A stretch of 64,000 bases of DNA, from contig JAQISU010000132.1 in the NCBI GenBank assembly GCA_029339505.1, positions 6,318,501 through 6,382,500 of the forward strand. The letters are read 5' to 3'. The position numbers and the translations under genes are program-made. The DNA is from Unio delphinus (taxonomy: Eukaryota; Mollusca; Bivalvia; Unionida; Unionidae). Below are positions 23,333-36,239 of the stretch, piece by piece. Under the pieces are notes generated by a model, which had not been told where the DNA came from, made no database searches, and was given only the letters and a program-made list of their open reading frames with translations. The stretch's first letter is position 1, and every line of letters begins with the position of its first letter.

Positions 23333-23366
<34 letters not shown>
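23281..23366. repeat. Imperfect (TG)n microsatellite
   Basis: TG repeats with interruptions (TTGTGTATG, CTGTTGTC), ending in a pure run. Confidence 0.95.
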
Positions 23367-23370
<4 letters not shown>

Positions 23371-23439
23371 CTATGTACATGTACTTTGACTGTAACTATG
23401 CATATCAAACAAACACAAGGATCATTAGTTCCATGTTAT

Positions 23440-23517
23440 TATCACCATCGGTAGTGGTTGTAGTAGTAGTAGTAGTAGCAGCAGCAGCATAAGTAGTAGG
23501 GGTAGTAGTAGTAGTAT
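23440..23517. repeat. (GTA)n/(GCA)n trinucleotide repeat
   Basis: GTAGTAGTAGTAG passes into CAGCAGCAGCA and back to GTAGTAGTAG. Confidence 0.92.
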
Positions 23518-23554
23518 CCACTTGGAGAAAACTGCATTGCTCATAGTTGTAAAA

Positions 23555-23645
23555 CTGAAGCCCGGCTAGTCTGATACAATGGTAGGATTCTAACTCGAAC
23601 ACTTTGTCACCAGTCCAGCACTCTATCCACAGAGACACCACATTT
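23555..23645 (-). mobile_element. tRNA-derived SINE head, minus
   Basis: Minus-strand TCTGTGGATAGAGTGCTGGA (A box) and GTTCGAGTTAGAATCC (B box region) lie about 30 bp apart as in a tRNA, with GACTGGTGAC between. The body leads into the trinucleotide repeat. The head adjoins the array at 23655. Confidence 0.65.
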
Positions 23646-23654
23646 CATGATTAC

Positions 23655-23950
23655 AAGTCATTTACTGTGACATGCAGGAGGGTGCATCAGGCCACTACTG
23701 TATCCCTCAACTAGTAAAAGTGGGTCACCTTTGTGACATAGGGAGGGGGAGCAGGGGTCCTTAAGGCCACTACTGCATCCCCTGTCTTATAGAGTGGGTC
23801 ACTCTGATTACATGCAAAAGTCTATCAGGTCAGTCAGTATTAAACAAAATCCTCTGACTTGTAAAGTGGGTCACCTTGTGACATGGGGGAGGGGAGCAGG
23901 GGTCCTTAAGGCTACTACTGCATCCCCTGACTTGAAAAGTGAGTCACAGT
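23655..23950. repeat. About 75-bp tandem repeat, 4 copies
   Basis: Copies share TTAAGGCCACTACTGCATCC, GTAAAGTGGGTCACCTT and GTGACAT-GGGAGGGG-AGCAGGGG. GC-richer than its surroundings. Confidence 0.85.
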
Positions 23951-24280
23951 TATGAAATAAAGGGAAATACATCATGCCAAAACTTCATCACCTGGCTTTG
24001 TGAAAATTTCTATTACTTCCATAAACAATGTCATAAAAATATGGAAGCAATGTACTCTTTCATTGTAATCACAGTTGGTGTACCTAACCTCCACATTGGG
24101 ATATAGGGTATTTTCACAGCAATAAACAAGGTAAAGGTCTCAAGAATAAGAGAACTGTTCAAGTGCTTTAATCTGCATGGTTGAGTTTTCAACCAATAAA
24201 CTTATTTTCTTCTTCTCCACACAGTAATTAAAATAAATTCACTCAACCATTGCAGCAGACATTTTCTGTGAAACATCATT

Positions 24281-24283
<3 letters not shown>
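23951..24283. other. AT-rich spacer
   Basis: No supported feature. Confidence 0.4.

Positions 24284-24365
<82 letters not shown>
24284..24365. repeat. (TA)n microsatellite, about 80 bp
   Basis: Uninterrupted TA dinucleotides followed by a short CA run. Confidence 0.98.
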
Positions 24366-24374
<9 letters not shown>

Positions 24375-24568
24375 TTCATAGAACAGCATTATAATTTTAT
24401 TGAATAATTAGATTGCCAACATAAGACTTTTGAGAGATAACAAATATATTGTTTGAATAACCGTTTGTTACATAGTTGCAGCAAGCATGATTGATGACAA
24501 CTGAAAAGATAGTGGGGGTGTCCGGTATTATTCAAAAAGCTAGGGTGACTACTTTTATTGGTTTACTT

Positions 24569-25175
24569 TTAACACATTAACCCCTGGAGTTTTTTGTTGT
24601 TTTCGCATGAAATGCGAATAGGAAACACATTTTGGGGACTATTTCTGAATACATCGATTTCCAAACAATAATCCGTTAGACAAATGGTTACAAATGCTAC
24701 AGAAAATGTTTTTCATTGGTTAGTTTGCTGGCGCATGAGCAGAAAGGCAAAAATCGGACTTCTTTTTTTTTTTTTTGTTGCTTAACGGATCCATAATTTT
24801 CGCATGTAGAAGACTCTTTATTCAAAATGTCGACCTTATCCTACTTTTTGCACAGGTTCACCTGTCTGTGTGCATCTAAGACTGGTCTGCCGTAGATCTT
24901 AGGTCATAAAGTCTAAAATCTGGACACAAATTCGGAATCCGACCATGGGCGATTATTGGGTGAAAAAAAAGGGTCCAAAAACTATGGTTTTTCCCTCTTT
25001 ATTTTGTAATGCAATTAAAATGTCCAGATTACTTGCTATCATTGTATAGCTACATCTGTCTACTTTTCAATGATACCACCCACTTTAGTGTATGTGTGAC
25101 CTTGACACTACAGACCATGGAAGTAGGCTACTACCTCATGCCCCATAAAGTCGTCACTAGGGGTTAATGTGTTAA
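24569..25175. mobile_element. piggyBac-like MITE with TTAA target duplication
   Basis: The 599-bp element (24573-25171) has inverted ends CACATTAACCCCTGG / CTAGGGGTTAATGTG, each flanked by TTAA (24569-24572; 25172-25175). TTAA targets and CAC/CCC-type ends are the hallmark of piggyBac transposition. It carries a T tract and CGCATG motifs inside and no transposase frame. Confidence 0.82.
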
Positions 25176-25195
25176 CAAATTAGTGACTATATTAT

Positions 25196-25300
25196 GCCTT
25201 GGAAGCCAAGTGCTTGCCCAAGGACACATCACAGCAGCTGACTCAAGCTGATATGGGTGTGTACTGGACCTGCAACATCTATATTACCAGTCTAATGTTC
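25196..25300 (-). mobile_element. tRNA-derived SINE remnant, minus
   Basis: GCCCAAGGACACATCACAGC matches the body of the SINE at 13-173. Its head (minus strand: TTGGTAGAACATTAGACTGG, then GTAAT) looks like a tRNA D-arm/anticodon-arm region and is the module amplified in the array that follows. Confidence 0.65.
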
Positions 25301-25935
25301 TACCAACATTTGGATTACCAGTCTACTGTACTGTTCTACCAACATTTGGATTACCAGTCTACTGTTCTACCAACATTTGGATTACCAATCTAATGTTCTA
25401 CCAACATTTGGATTACCAGTCTAATGTTCTACCAGCATTTGGATTACCAGTCTAATGTTCTACCAACATTTGTATTACAAGTACATGTATAATGTTCTAC
25501 CAACATTTGGATTACCAGTCTAATGTTCTACCAACATTTGGATTACCAGTCTCATGTTCTACCAACATCTGGATTATCAGTCTAATGTTCTACCAACATT
25601 TGGATTACCAGTCTAATGTTCTACCAACATTTGGATTACCAGTCTAATGTTCTACCAACATTTGTATTACAAGTACATGTATAATGTTCTACCAACATTT
25701 GGATTACCAGTCTAATGTTCTACCAACATTTGGATTACCAGTCTCATGTTCTACCAACATCTGGATTATCAGTCTAATGTTCTACCAACATTTGGATTAC
25801 CAGTCTAATGTTCTACCAACATTTGGATTACCAGTCTAATGTTCTACCAACATTTGTATTACCAGTCTACTGTTTTACCAGCATTTGGATTACCAGTCTA
25901 ATGTTCTACTAACATTTGAATTACTAATGTTCTAC
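25284..25935. repeat. 31-bp minisatellite derived from a SINE head
   Basis: About 21 copies of GTTCTACCAACATTTGGATT + ACCAGTCTAAT. A variant (GTATTACAAGTACATGTATAATG) occurs at 25470 and again 188 bp later with the same following variants, a higher-order duplication of six monomers. Confidence 0.93.
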
Positions 25936-26016
25936 GAACACAGTTACAGTGGCATCAAGAGCTAACATTAAAAATGTCAAAGTTTAAAGTATTCTTTTCA
26001 TAACATAACACTTGGA

Positions 26017-26400
26017 CACTATAATGACATTACAACTAGTCTACTATAATGACATTACAACTAGTCTACTATAATGACATTACAACTAGTTTACTATAAT
26101 GACATTACAACTAGTCTACTATAATGACATTACAACTAGTCTACTATAATGACATTATAACTAGTCTACTATAATGACATTTCAACTAGTCTACTATAAT
26201 GACATTATAACTAGTCTACTATAATGACATTACAACTAGTCTACTATAATGACATTACAACTAGTCTACTATAATGACATTATAACTAGTCTACTATAAT
26301 GACATTACAACTAGTCTACTATAATGACATTATAACTAGTCTACTATAATGATATTACAGCTTCAAGACTTTAATAGCTTATGTCTACTATAATGACATA
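26017..26400. repeat. 25-bp minisatellite, about 15 copies
   Basis: The unit is TAATGACATTACAACTAGTC + TACTA. Degenerate copies trail on to about 26560. Confidence 0.95.
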
Positions 26401-26619
26401 CAATTTGGATACAATAACGACAATACAACTTGTAAACTATAATGACAAAAAATATGGACACTACAATTACATACAACTTGGACATCATACTGACATTACA
26501 GCTTATACAACATAATGACAAAGAACATTTACACTATAATGACATTACAGCTTGTACACTGTATTTGCATAAACAGAATAATTATATGTGGACTACTATT
26601 GCTTCAAGAGTTACTGATA

Positions 26620-26833
26620 TACCATATATACTTGCTTATAAGTCCAACTACAAACTGTACAGACCGAAAACTGCAGTCAAATAAACTGCTTGTAGAACTG
26701 GGTTTGCAGTTTATTAATAGTTTTAACAACAGCAAACAGCACAAACCATGAACTGCCACTGCATTATTCAACAGCATATCAGGGCTTATACTGTTTTAAA
26801 CTAGATGGGACTTATAAGTGAATATATATGGTA
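26620..26833. mobile_element. MITE with long TIRs, family unknown
   Basis: TACCATATATACTTGCTTAT + AAGTCC at the left is mirrored by GGACTTATAAGTGAATATAT + ATGGTA at the right. About 214 bp long. No clear target duplication. Similar termini occur at 39366. Confidence 0.7.
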
Positions 26834-27234
26834 GCCCATGTTGAAGCATTAGAATAGAATCATTACAGTAGGTAAAGCAAACATGTGGTGGGTCACACTC
26901 ATGGTAAGTACAGTGGCTTATTGACAGAGCTTGTACATGTGCCACAGGAAGGATTCCCTGAGATAAGTCACAATTGTTTGTGTAGGTAACAAGTACTGCA
27001 CCCAGTTGAGCTAGTGTCATTCCTAGTTTTAACCACACAACAACTGGGGTCTTTTGGAATGAACCCTGGCTATATGTCATCTCACTGTATTCTATATTTA
27101 ATCATAACACATAAAGTGACAATTACGCTCCATCTTTGAATCTAAGTCACTTAATTTACAAAGTTCGTATCAAATGTCCTGTCCATACACATCCATGTTA
27201 GACTTGTTCACCAGACACTTGGGACTCTAGTAAA
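26834..27234. other. Possible SINE fragment; no gene
   Basis: On the minus strand ACTAGCTCAACTGGGTGCAGT near 27015 resembles a tRNA A-box region, but the B box is unclear. The 94-codon minus frame (26796-27080) runs through it and through the MITE end and is not a gene. Confidence 0.35.
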
Positions 27235-27533
27235 TCTAAAATTCTTCAAAGCTCAATACAAATGAATGAAGTACTCGAAAGTCTTTACAAATCAACGTAG
27301 CACTCAAATGTCTATATAAATGAATGTAGCACTCAAAATGAGGATTATATAAAATCTGGTCAAGTCACTGATTAGTTGACACTATATTAATTATAATGTT
27401 CATTAAAACCACTGACTAGTTGATAGTGTAGATTAATTAAAATAATCATTAAAACCACTGACTGGTTGATAGTGCATATTCATTATAATATTCATTCAAA
27501 CGACTGGTTGACAGTATAATAATTATAATAAAC
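27235..27533. repeat. Two short tandem repeats (33 bp and about 58 bp)
   Basis: At 27235-27340 three copies share GTAGCACTCAAATGTCTATA-type sequence. At 27362-27533 three to four copies share CATTAAAACCACTGACTGGT + TGATAGTG. Confidence 0.75.
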
Positions 27534-27739
27534 AAATGACATTGTATAACTTTAGAGGTAGGGGCTAATGAACCTTTGTGAAATTTGCATTTGCTAATTT
27601 GCATAAGAAATCTATGCCGAAAATATATATCAATATATTATGACTTGTTAATTGAATAAAATGGAGAAAGATCACAACAAAAATCAAAGAAGTACTGGGA
27701 AACCTTTCGTGAAAGACCATGTATTTTGCCAAAGTGTAA

Positions 27740-27806
27740 TGATCTCTCATAACTGGTCATAATACTATACAATCAATAAATCTGTATAAGATTGTCTCTC
27801 AAGATA
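27740..27806. mobile_element. Fragment of the 52363 MITE family
   Basis: GATCTCTCATAACTGGTCATAATACTATACAATC-type sequence (27740-27773) and TCTCTCAAGATAG match the interior of the MITE at 52363-52546 (TCATAACAAGTCATAACACT). Confidence 0.55.
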
Positions 27807-27903
27807 GATTTTCTTGTATTTAATATTATACAACTATTTACAAGATGTCCATGCTGATATATCTTCCACTGACCTTGTGAATTAACGTATTGGTCACTCA
27901 AAA

Positions 27904-28097
27904 CTCTAACACAGTGGTTCCCAACCATTTTTGGCTGCGACCCCAAAAATAGTTTTCCCAGGCCTCATGAAGCCAGGTTCTACATTTTTATAAATCTTGC
28001 CACTCTCAAAACAATCCTAGCCACCCTCCAGGACATCTTCACGACCCTTATTGGGTCACAACCCAGAGAGTTGGGGTTGGAAAGTACTGCTCCAACA
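27904..28097. mobile_element. hAT-type MITE, 178 bp
   Basis: The left end CAGTGGTTCCCAACC (27912) is mirrored by a decayed right end GGTTGGAAAGTACTG (28089). Flanks CTCTAACA and CTCCAACA agree at 7 of 8 positions, an aged 8-bp target duplication. These termini are typical of hAT elements in many animals. Confidence 0.82.
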
Positions 28098-28409
28098 CAT
28101 GCCAATACCTATTGATTGCCAATACCTATTGATTGCCAATCTTGCTAGCAAATTATTTGTAGCATGTTGTCAAACTTTGTCGTGTAAAGGCTGCCATTAT
28201 ATATCAAACACAAATTCAAACATCTTTAACTTAAACATATCCAGACTATTCTACATAAACTTTTCATTAAGCACTAAAACAACACTAATCCACATGCATT
28301 ATGGGTAAATATAAACTTCTTGATTTTATGTTATGTGCCTAATAAAAAGATCATGGTGCATTTATCACTGCTCTTGAAATGGCTCGCATGAATAAGCAGG
28401 TACAAATAT
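28098..28409. other. No gene seen; 18-bp duplication
   Basis: CCAATACCTATTGATTG occurs twice in tandem (28102-28136). The rest is AT-rich. Confidence 0.5.
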
Positions 28410-28549
28410 GGATGACAGACATGTCTGAAACATCTATTTCACTGGATGACAGACATGTCTGAAATGTCTATTTCACTGGATGACAGACATGTCTGAAACG
28501 TCTATTTCACTGGATGACAGACATGTCTGAAACCTCTATTTCACTGGAT
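28410..28549. repeat. 34-bp array carrying a perfect 12-bp palindrome
   Basis: Four copies of GGATGACAGACATGTCTGAA + ACATCTATTTCACT. Each contains CAGACATGTCTG; its core AGACATGTCT (28417, 28451, 28485, 28519) fits the p53-family half-site pattern RRRCWWGYYY. Function is unknown. Confidence 0.93.
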
Positions 28550-29730
28550 GTCAAATGGAATAATCACTCTGTAGAATGGACAGTGCACAAGTTTTTCCAT
28601 CATGTTTGTGTTTTCAACTTTGTAAGCAGAACTTATAAATACTGAACTGACATCACAAAAACCTTGCCAATGAGTTAACTGTTGTTCGAAAAGATGAGTG
28701 AGACCTATAAGAAAGTACGAGTCGTGCAAACCTTTACTCATTCTGTATAGATCGATTTAGAGTCAAATAACTCTGAATAAATGACACTACTTCTGCTGCA
28801 TAGCAGATCAAAGTGCATCAATCCAGACCAGCCAATGCTGATAAAGACCTGTTTAGGTTCCATCCCACACCCTGAACCTACTGGGGAGGGGGAGGGTTGC
28901 ATTTCTAGGATCCACCACTGACAGGTATTTCAAGAAAAGTATCTAACACAAAAAATATTCGAGCTGGAAAAAATTGGACCAGCAGGTTACTGCATTTTGT
29001 CCATTTTTCTGCCCATTCAAATGGTTCCTTGCCATTTTTACAGGATGCTTTGCTTAGACATATAATTTGGCACACTCAGAGTATATCTGCATGCAATTTT
29101 CTAGTGTAGATAGCTTCCTATTGCATGAAACAAGCAACTGCTGGACTGGATCAACCAGTATATTCTGCAAGAACAATAACTAATAACTGGGCAAGAAAAT
29201 CTCTATTAAATGCATTAGACAGAAAATCCTTCCATCTTTTCTTTTCCCTTTTTAACCCTCACAGGCATTACTGAACTTTAGACAAAGTTCAGGAGAATGT
29301 GTGCCTTGACCATATGGTCAGCTTTGTTTATTAAACTTTGCATTCCTTTCCAAAGAAGGAAAGGAGGGTGCTATCTTGGTTCTGCTAGATACCTTTAGAT
29401 TGATCGCCTACTTGTATGGCAAGATAAAGTGTTGAGAAGAGTCTTGTGCCATCAGCTAAGTTGCAACATTGAGAACTTTATCATATAGCATATCTATCTA
29501 CTTCTTATCATGAAGTCAATATCAAGTTTGATGCCAAGTACTCAACAAGCACCATATTCAGCTACTGTTTCACTAGATTTTCTTTTCTGCAGAAAATTTT
29601 AGTTGTAAGAATTTAATCCAACATATTTGTATGGCATATTAATTTAGGGTTATTGCTCCTGGCGTAAAAAGTACATACGGTTCCAGTTCCAGATGTTCCA
29701 CGAATGTTGGGAACCATGCTACTTGATCCA
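28550..29730. other. No gene seen
   Basis: Mixed sequence with slightly higher GC at 28840-28925 (GGGGAGGGGGAGGG). No spliceable frame found. Confidence 0.4.
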
Positions 29731-31745
29731 TTATTACTCTTAAAATATCTTAAAATATCCCCAAGCTACAAGTCATCATTACTACTCTTAAAATATCTTA
29801 AAATATCCCCAAGCTACAAGTCATCATTACTACTCTTAAAATATCTTAAAATATCCCCAAGCTACAAGTCATCATTACTACTCTTAAAATATCTTAAAAT
29901 ATCCCCAAGCTACAAGTCATCATTACTACTCTTAAAATATCTTAAAATATCTTAAAATATCCCCAAGCTACAAGTCATCATTACTACTCTTAAAATATCT
30001 TAAAATATCTTAAAATATCCCCAAGCTACAAGTCATCATTACTACTCTTAAAATATCTTAAAATATCCCCAAGCTACAAGTCTCATTACTACTCATAAAA
30101 TATCTTAAAATATCCCCAAGCTACAAGTCCCATTTCTACTCTTAAAATATCTAAAAATATCTTAAAATATCCCCAAGCTACAAGTCTCATTACTACTCCT
30201 AAAATATCTTAAAATATCCCCAAGCTACAAGTCCCATTTCTACTCCTAAAATATCTTAAAATCTCCTCAAGCTTCAAGTCCCATTACTACTCCTAAAATA
30301 TCTTAAAATCTCCCCAAGCTACAAGTCCCATTAATACTCATAAAATATCTTAAAATCTCCCCAAGAAGCTACAAGTCACATTAATACTCATAAAATATCT
30401 TAAAATATCCCCAAGCTACAAGTCATCATTACTACTCTTAAAATATCTTAAAATATCCCCAAGCTACAAGTCATCATTACTACTCTTAAAATATCTTAAA
30501 ATATCCCCAAGCTACAAGTCATCATTTCTACTCTTAAAATATCTTAAAATATCTTAAAATATCCCCAAGCTACAAGTCATCATTACTACTCTTAAAATAT
30601 CTTAAAATATCTTAAAATATCCCCAAGCTACAAGTCATCATTACTACTCTTAAAATATCTTAAAATATCCCCAAGCTACAAGTCTCATTACTACTCATAA
30701 AATATCTTAAAATATCCCCAAGCTACAAGTCCCATTTCTACTCTTAAAATATCTAAAAATATCTTAAAATATCCCCAAGCTACAAGTCTCATTACTACTC
30801 CTAAAATATCTTAAAATATCCCCAAGCTACAAGTCCCATTTCTACTCCTAAAATATCTTAAAATCTCCTCAAGCTTCAAGTCCCATTACTACTCCTAAAA
30901 TATCTTAAAATCTCCCCAAGCTACAAGTCCCATTAATACTCATAAAATATCTTAAAATCTCCCCAAGAAGCTACAAGTCACATTAATACTCATAAAATAT
31001 CTTAAAATCTCCCCAAGAAGCTACAAGTCACATTTCTACTCCTAAAATATCTTAAAATCTCCCCAAGCTACAAGTCCCATTTCTACTCCTAAAATATCTT
31101 AAAATCTCCCCAAGCTACAAGTCCCATTACTACTCCTAAAATATCTTAAAATCTCCCCAAGCTACAAGTCCCATTAATACTCATAAATATCTTAAAATCT
31201 CCCCAAGCTAAAAGTCCCATTAATACTCATAAAATATCTTAAAATATACCCAAGCTACAAGTCCCTTTTCTATTCTTAAAATATCTTAACATATCCCCAA
31301 GATACAAGTCTCATTACTACTCTTAAAATATCTAAAAAAATCTTAAAATATCTTAAAATATCCCAAGCTACATGTCCCATTTCTACTCTTAAAACATCTA
31401 AAAATATCTTAAAATATCTTAAAATATCCCCAAGCTACAAGTCCCATTAATACTCCTAAAATATCTTACAATCTCCCCAAGCTACAAGTCCCATTTCTAC
31501 TCCTAAAATATCTTAAAATCTCCCCAAGCTACAAGTTCCATTACTTTTCCTAAAATATCTTAAAATCTCCCCAAGCTACAAGTCCCATTACTTTTCCTAA
31601 AATATCTTAAAATCTCCCCAAGCTACAAGTAACATCTCTACTCAATCTTAAAATATCCCCAAGCTACAAGTCCCATTTCTACTCTTAAAATATCTCCAAG
31701 TTGCAAGTCTCATTTCTACTCAATCTTAAAATATCCCCAAGATAT
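29731..31745. repeat. About 47-bp minisatellite, 2 kb, higher-order units
   Basis: The monomer joins TCTTAAAATATCTTAAAATA, TCCCCAAGCTACAAGTC and ATTACTAC. The variant GTCTCATTACTACTCATAAA appears at 30080 and 30682, and CCCCAAGAAGCTACAAG at 30359 and 30961, both 602 bp apart, showing a duplicated block of about 600 bp. Copies after 31180 are more degenerate. Confidence 0.95.
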
Positions 31746-33664
<1,919 letters not shown>

Positions 33665-33799
33665 ACAGGGTTAATAAAGAGATTATGTTTTCATTCATTA
33701 CCAACATTTGCAAGGAAGACTTTCTGATGTATCCCTTCCCTTAGCAGAATTGTACAAGACATAAAAAAAATTTAAAAATTGTTTTCCTTCATAACTTAC

Positions 33800-34049
33800 C
33801 TGTCACATGAATTCGTCCTGAGATATAGTTCTTGTACAGCATGTGTTCTGTTCATTCCCATGCATCGAGCTGAGACCCCACACTGACAGCCAGGACCCAG
33901 GGGCCACTGGCCGTGGGGGTCCTTGTGGGGTAGTGTTGAACCAACCTCAGAGACCACCAAGCCAAAGGAGATAATGAGCATTCTGGTGCATGTCATCAGA
34001 AAAACTTAAAAGGGGGATCACTCTTGTTGCAATTGTAGGCAGCAACAAC
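33800..34049 (-). CDS. Candidate first coding exon, possible secreted protein
   Basis: On the minus strand the acceptor TTTCTTTCTCCTTGCAG (34066-34050) opens a 250-nt segment ending in the consensus donor GACAG|GTAAGT (33799). The segment is GC-richer than its surroundings. A frame starting at ATG 33996-33994, with an in-frame TAA just upstream, runs 65 codons plus 2 nt to the donor. The peptide starts MTCTRMLIISFGLVVSEVGS, a possible signal peptide (a second Met at codon 6 has the better Kozak context), followed by a Pro/Gly/Cys stretch GPGCQCGVSARC. The first 53 nt would be 5'UTR. No family recognised; a non-coding exon is possible. Confidence 0.5.
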
Positions 34050-34134
34050 CTGCAAGGAGAAAGAAAACGTATCACTTATAATGTACAAAGACGTATTGTC
34101 ATAGTCCATAAGTTTAATTATTTAATATTTATTA

Positions 34135-34622
34135 ATATTAATTAGGGCATAACCGACTTTTGATCCGGAAATCGGATTCCACCGGATAGTATGAACTTCC
34201 GATTAATCGGAGTCGGACAAGGCAGGAACGACCGATTCGGATAATAAAAATAATAACGTTGAATTTCTATAGCACCGTGTCTAACACTGCGTGTCATTCG
34301 ATAGTGCGTTAATAAAGTAAAATAAGAAGTCAGAAAAGTCCAATATGGTCAACACAACCACGCTGTGAGACAATCTATTTGAACTAGTGGGTGAAAACCG
34401 GAAATGAAGCCGGATATGGTAAATTACTAAGTAACATGCTAGACACAACAAAACCAGATACCAGAAACCCGGAAACAGAAGATGAAATTTTTTAGGAAAA
34501 AAAATACAGATTTAGCATTTCCGATTAATTGAATCGTATCCGGAATCGGAAAAATTTCATGCCCAAAATCCGGAATCGGAAATCGGTATAAAAATGCTAA
34601 TCGGTTATGCCCTAATATTAAT
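34135..34622. mobile_element. hAT-type MITE, 472 bp
   Basis: Inverted ends TAGGGCATAACCGA / TCGGTTATGCCCTA (34143-34614) with the exact 8-bp duplication ATATTAAT on both sides (34135-34142; 34615-34622). CGGAATCGGA and CGATTAATCGG motifs recur inside both ends. No transposase frame. Confidence 0.93.
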
Positions 34623-35165
34623 ATTTATTCCCAATCTCTACATAAGGCCAATACAAAAATGTTTTCTATTGCACTGGTTTTAATATTGGGTTAGGCAAAT
34701 CGAGTTGTTTTTAATACATTTTTTAGATGTGATTTGATGTGATTTTTTTTATTTACTATAGAGATAAAAGGCGCTTAGGGTCATCAATGAAAAACTGGGG
34801 CAGTCGGTTGACTGTAAGCACACATTTTGTTTTGTTTGGCCTAACACTAAGAGTAACACACTCTACTCACAACATGACCAATACCTCTGACCTTTTGACC
34901 GGGTAGGTTAGTCAGGATATCTCATGTTGACTTTGAGAATATGTACTACTTAATAATCAATGAATACAATGCCATTAAAGTGTAATGTAAATTCAAACAG
35001 TGAAAATGCTCAAGAGAATAGAAAAAAAGTTGTAGCAAAAGGGAACCTTAAACTCTTAATTTGATTTTCATATTTAAAAAAATTAATTTATGAGACATAC
35101 TAAAACCTCTAAAAACTATATAAATTTTAAGTTACTCTGGTGTAAATTTTTTACAATGTACTACT
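34623..35165. other. No gene seen
   Basis: AT-rich unique sequence. Confidence 0.4.
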
Positions 35166-35575
35166 TACTTTATGTGTGTCTGTGTGCGTGATGAGGATTT
35201 GTAATGTAGCTTGAACAATTGGTCAGTCATATCGCTACAATGTCTGCTGTGTGGCAGTTTATAGTGATGTGTATCACTGGGGCATCATGCCGCAGACATG
35301 TAACATTGTGTCCCATCCAGTCACATGATCCTGACACCAAGCCGAAATAATCTAACACTTCAACCTCTTAATGCTGAGTGCCTAGCAAGGCAGCTGTTTT
35401 TACATTTTTAGAAGTTTGATACGACTTAATTGGCTGGGGATCTAACCCACAACCTTCCACTTCCGAGGCAGATGCTCTAACCACTTGGCCACCGGAGCAG
35501 TCTACTTTATAATAACCCACAACCTTCGGAGGCAGATGCTCTAACCCTTGGCCACCGGAGCAGACTACTTTATAA
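35166..35575 (-). mobile_element. SINE family A, full copy plus duplicated head
   Basis: A complete minus-strand copy (35174-35512) from GAGCAGTC head complement to the GTGTGTCTG tail remnant. TACTTTAT at 35166-35173 recurs at 35513-35520 (target duplication). The head (ACCCACAACCTTC ... GGCCACCGGAGCAG) is then repeated at 35523-35565, followed by a third TACTTTATA, so the insertion edge was tandemly duplicated. Confidence 0.88.
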
Positions 35576-36239
35576 ATGAATTGCTTGATGTTATTTATTC
35601 AGCCATTTGTTAAGAAAGACCTCTTTAGTCATACAAATCTTGACCAATTTAAGAACTATGGCAGAATAGGAGTTGAGAATCCATCCATTTGGCAGGTTCT
35701 TAAATTGACAAACATTTAGTGGGGCTATATGTCCCAGAACTCTTAATGATAATACAAAACAATATATTTTTTAAGTTTAATACAAAAAACATTAAATTTA
35801 GGTAAATAAAATTTCACATTATCATTTGTTTCTACTATACAAATTTGTATAATTTATTCCACTATACCATTTTTTAAAATGATTAACTGACAGGGTATTT
35901 CCAATCAAGTTTTTTTTTTCTCTTCAAATCACCAATCAAGTATTGAAATAGGATAAATGATAAAGTTACTTATGTTTCTGGTTTTAAAAATTATTATCTG
36001 GGCATGGGCTACACATTTTTTTCCCCTACAGGTTTGTCACCAAGAAACAATAAAGTTAGAACAAACAGGTGACATGAGAAACTCACACAATGTACATACC
36101 CTTAAGCAATAGTTCATTTATAATGTTTGGTTGATTGGTTTTTTTCATCATTACAGGCACCCTGTGTTCCCTGTCCCATAATTGGGCAAGTAGTTATTTG
36201 ACTGGCTACTTAACATTTTGTCTGGCAGGAATGTAGGTA
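35576..36239. other. AT-rich, one weak exon-like segment
   Basis: At 36158 a good acceptor (TTTTTTTCATCATTACAG) opens about 25 codons on the plus strand that stop just before a GTATGT; not convincing as an exon. Confidence 0.3.

Noticed and set aside
24284..24365. AT-rich melting site or replication origin
   Set aside because: Only a (TA)n microsatellite; nothing else supports an origin.
28410..28549. Possible CRISPR-like array (34-bp repeats, palindromic core)
   Set aside because: The copies are directly contiguous with no variable spacers; this is eukaryotic minisatellite DNA.
36158..36233. Exon after a good plus-strand acceptor, near a GTATGT donor
   Set aside because: The only open frame meets a stop codon immediately before that donor, and the donor lies at the edge of the GGTA microsatellite.
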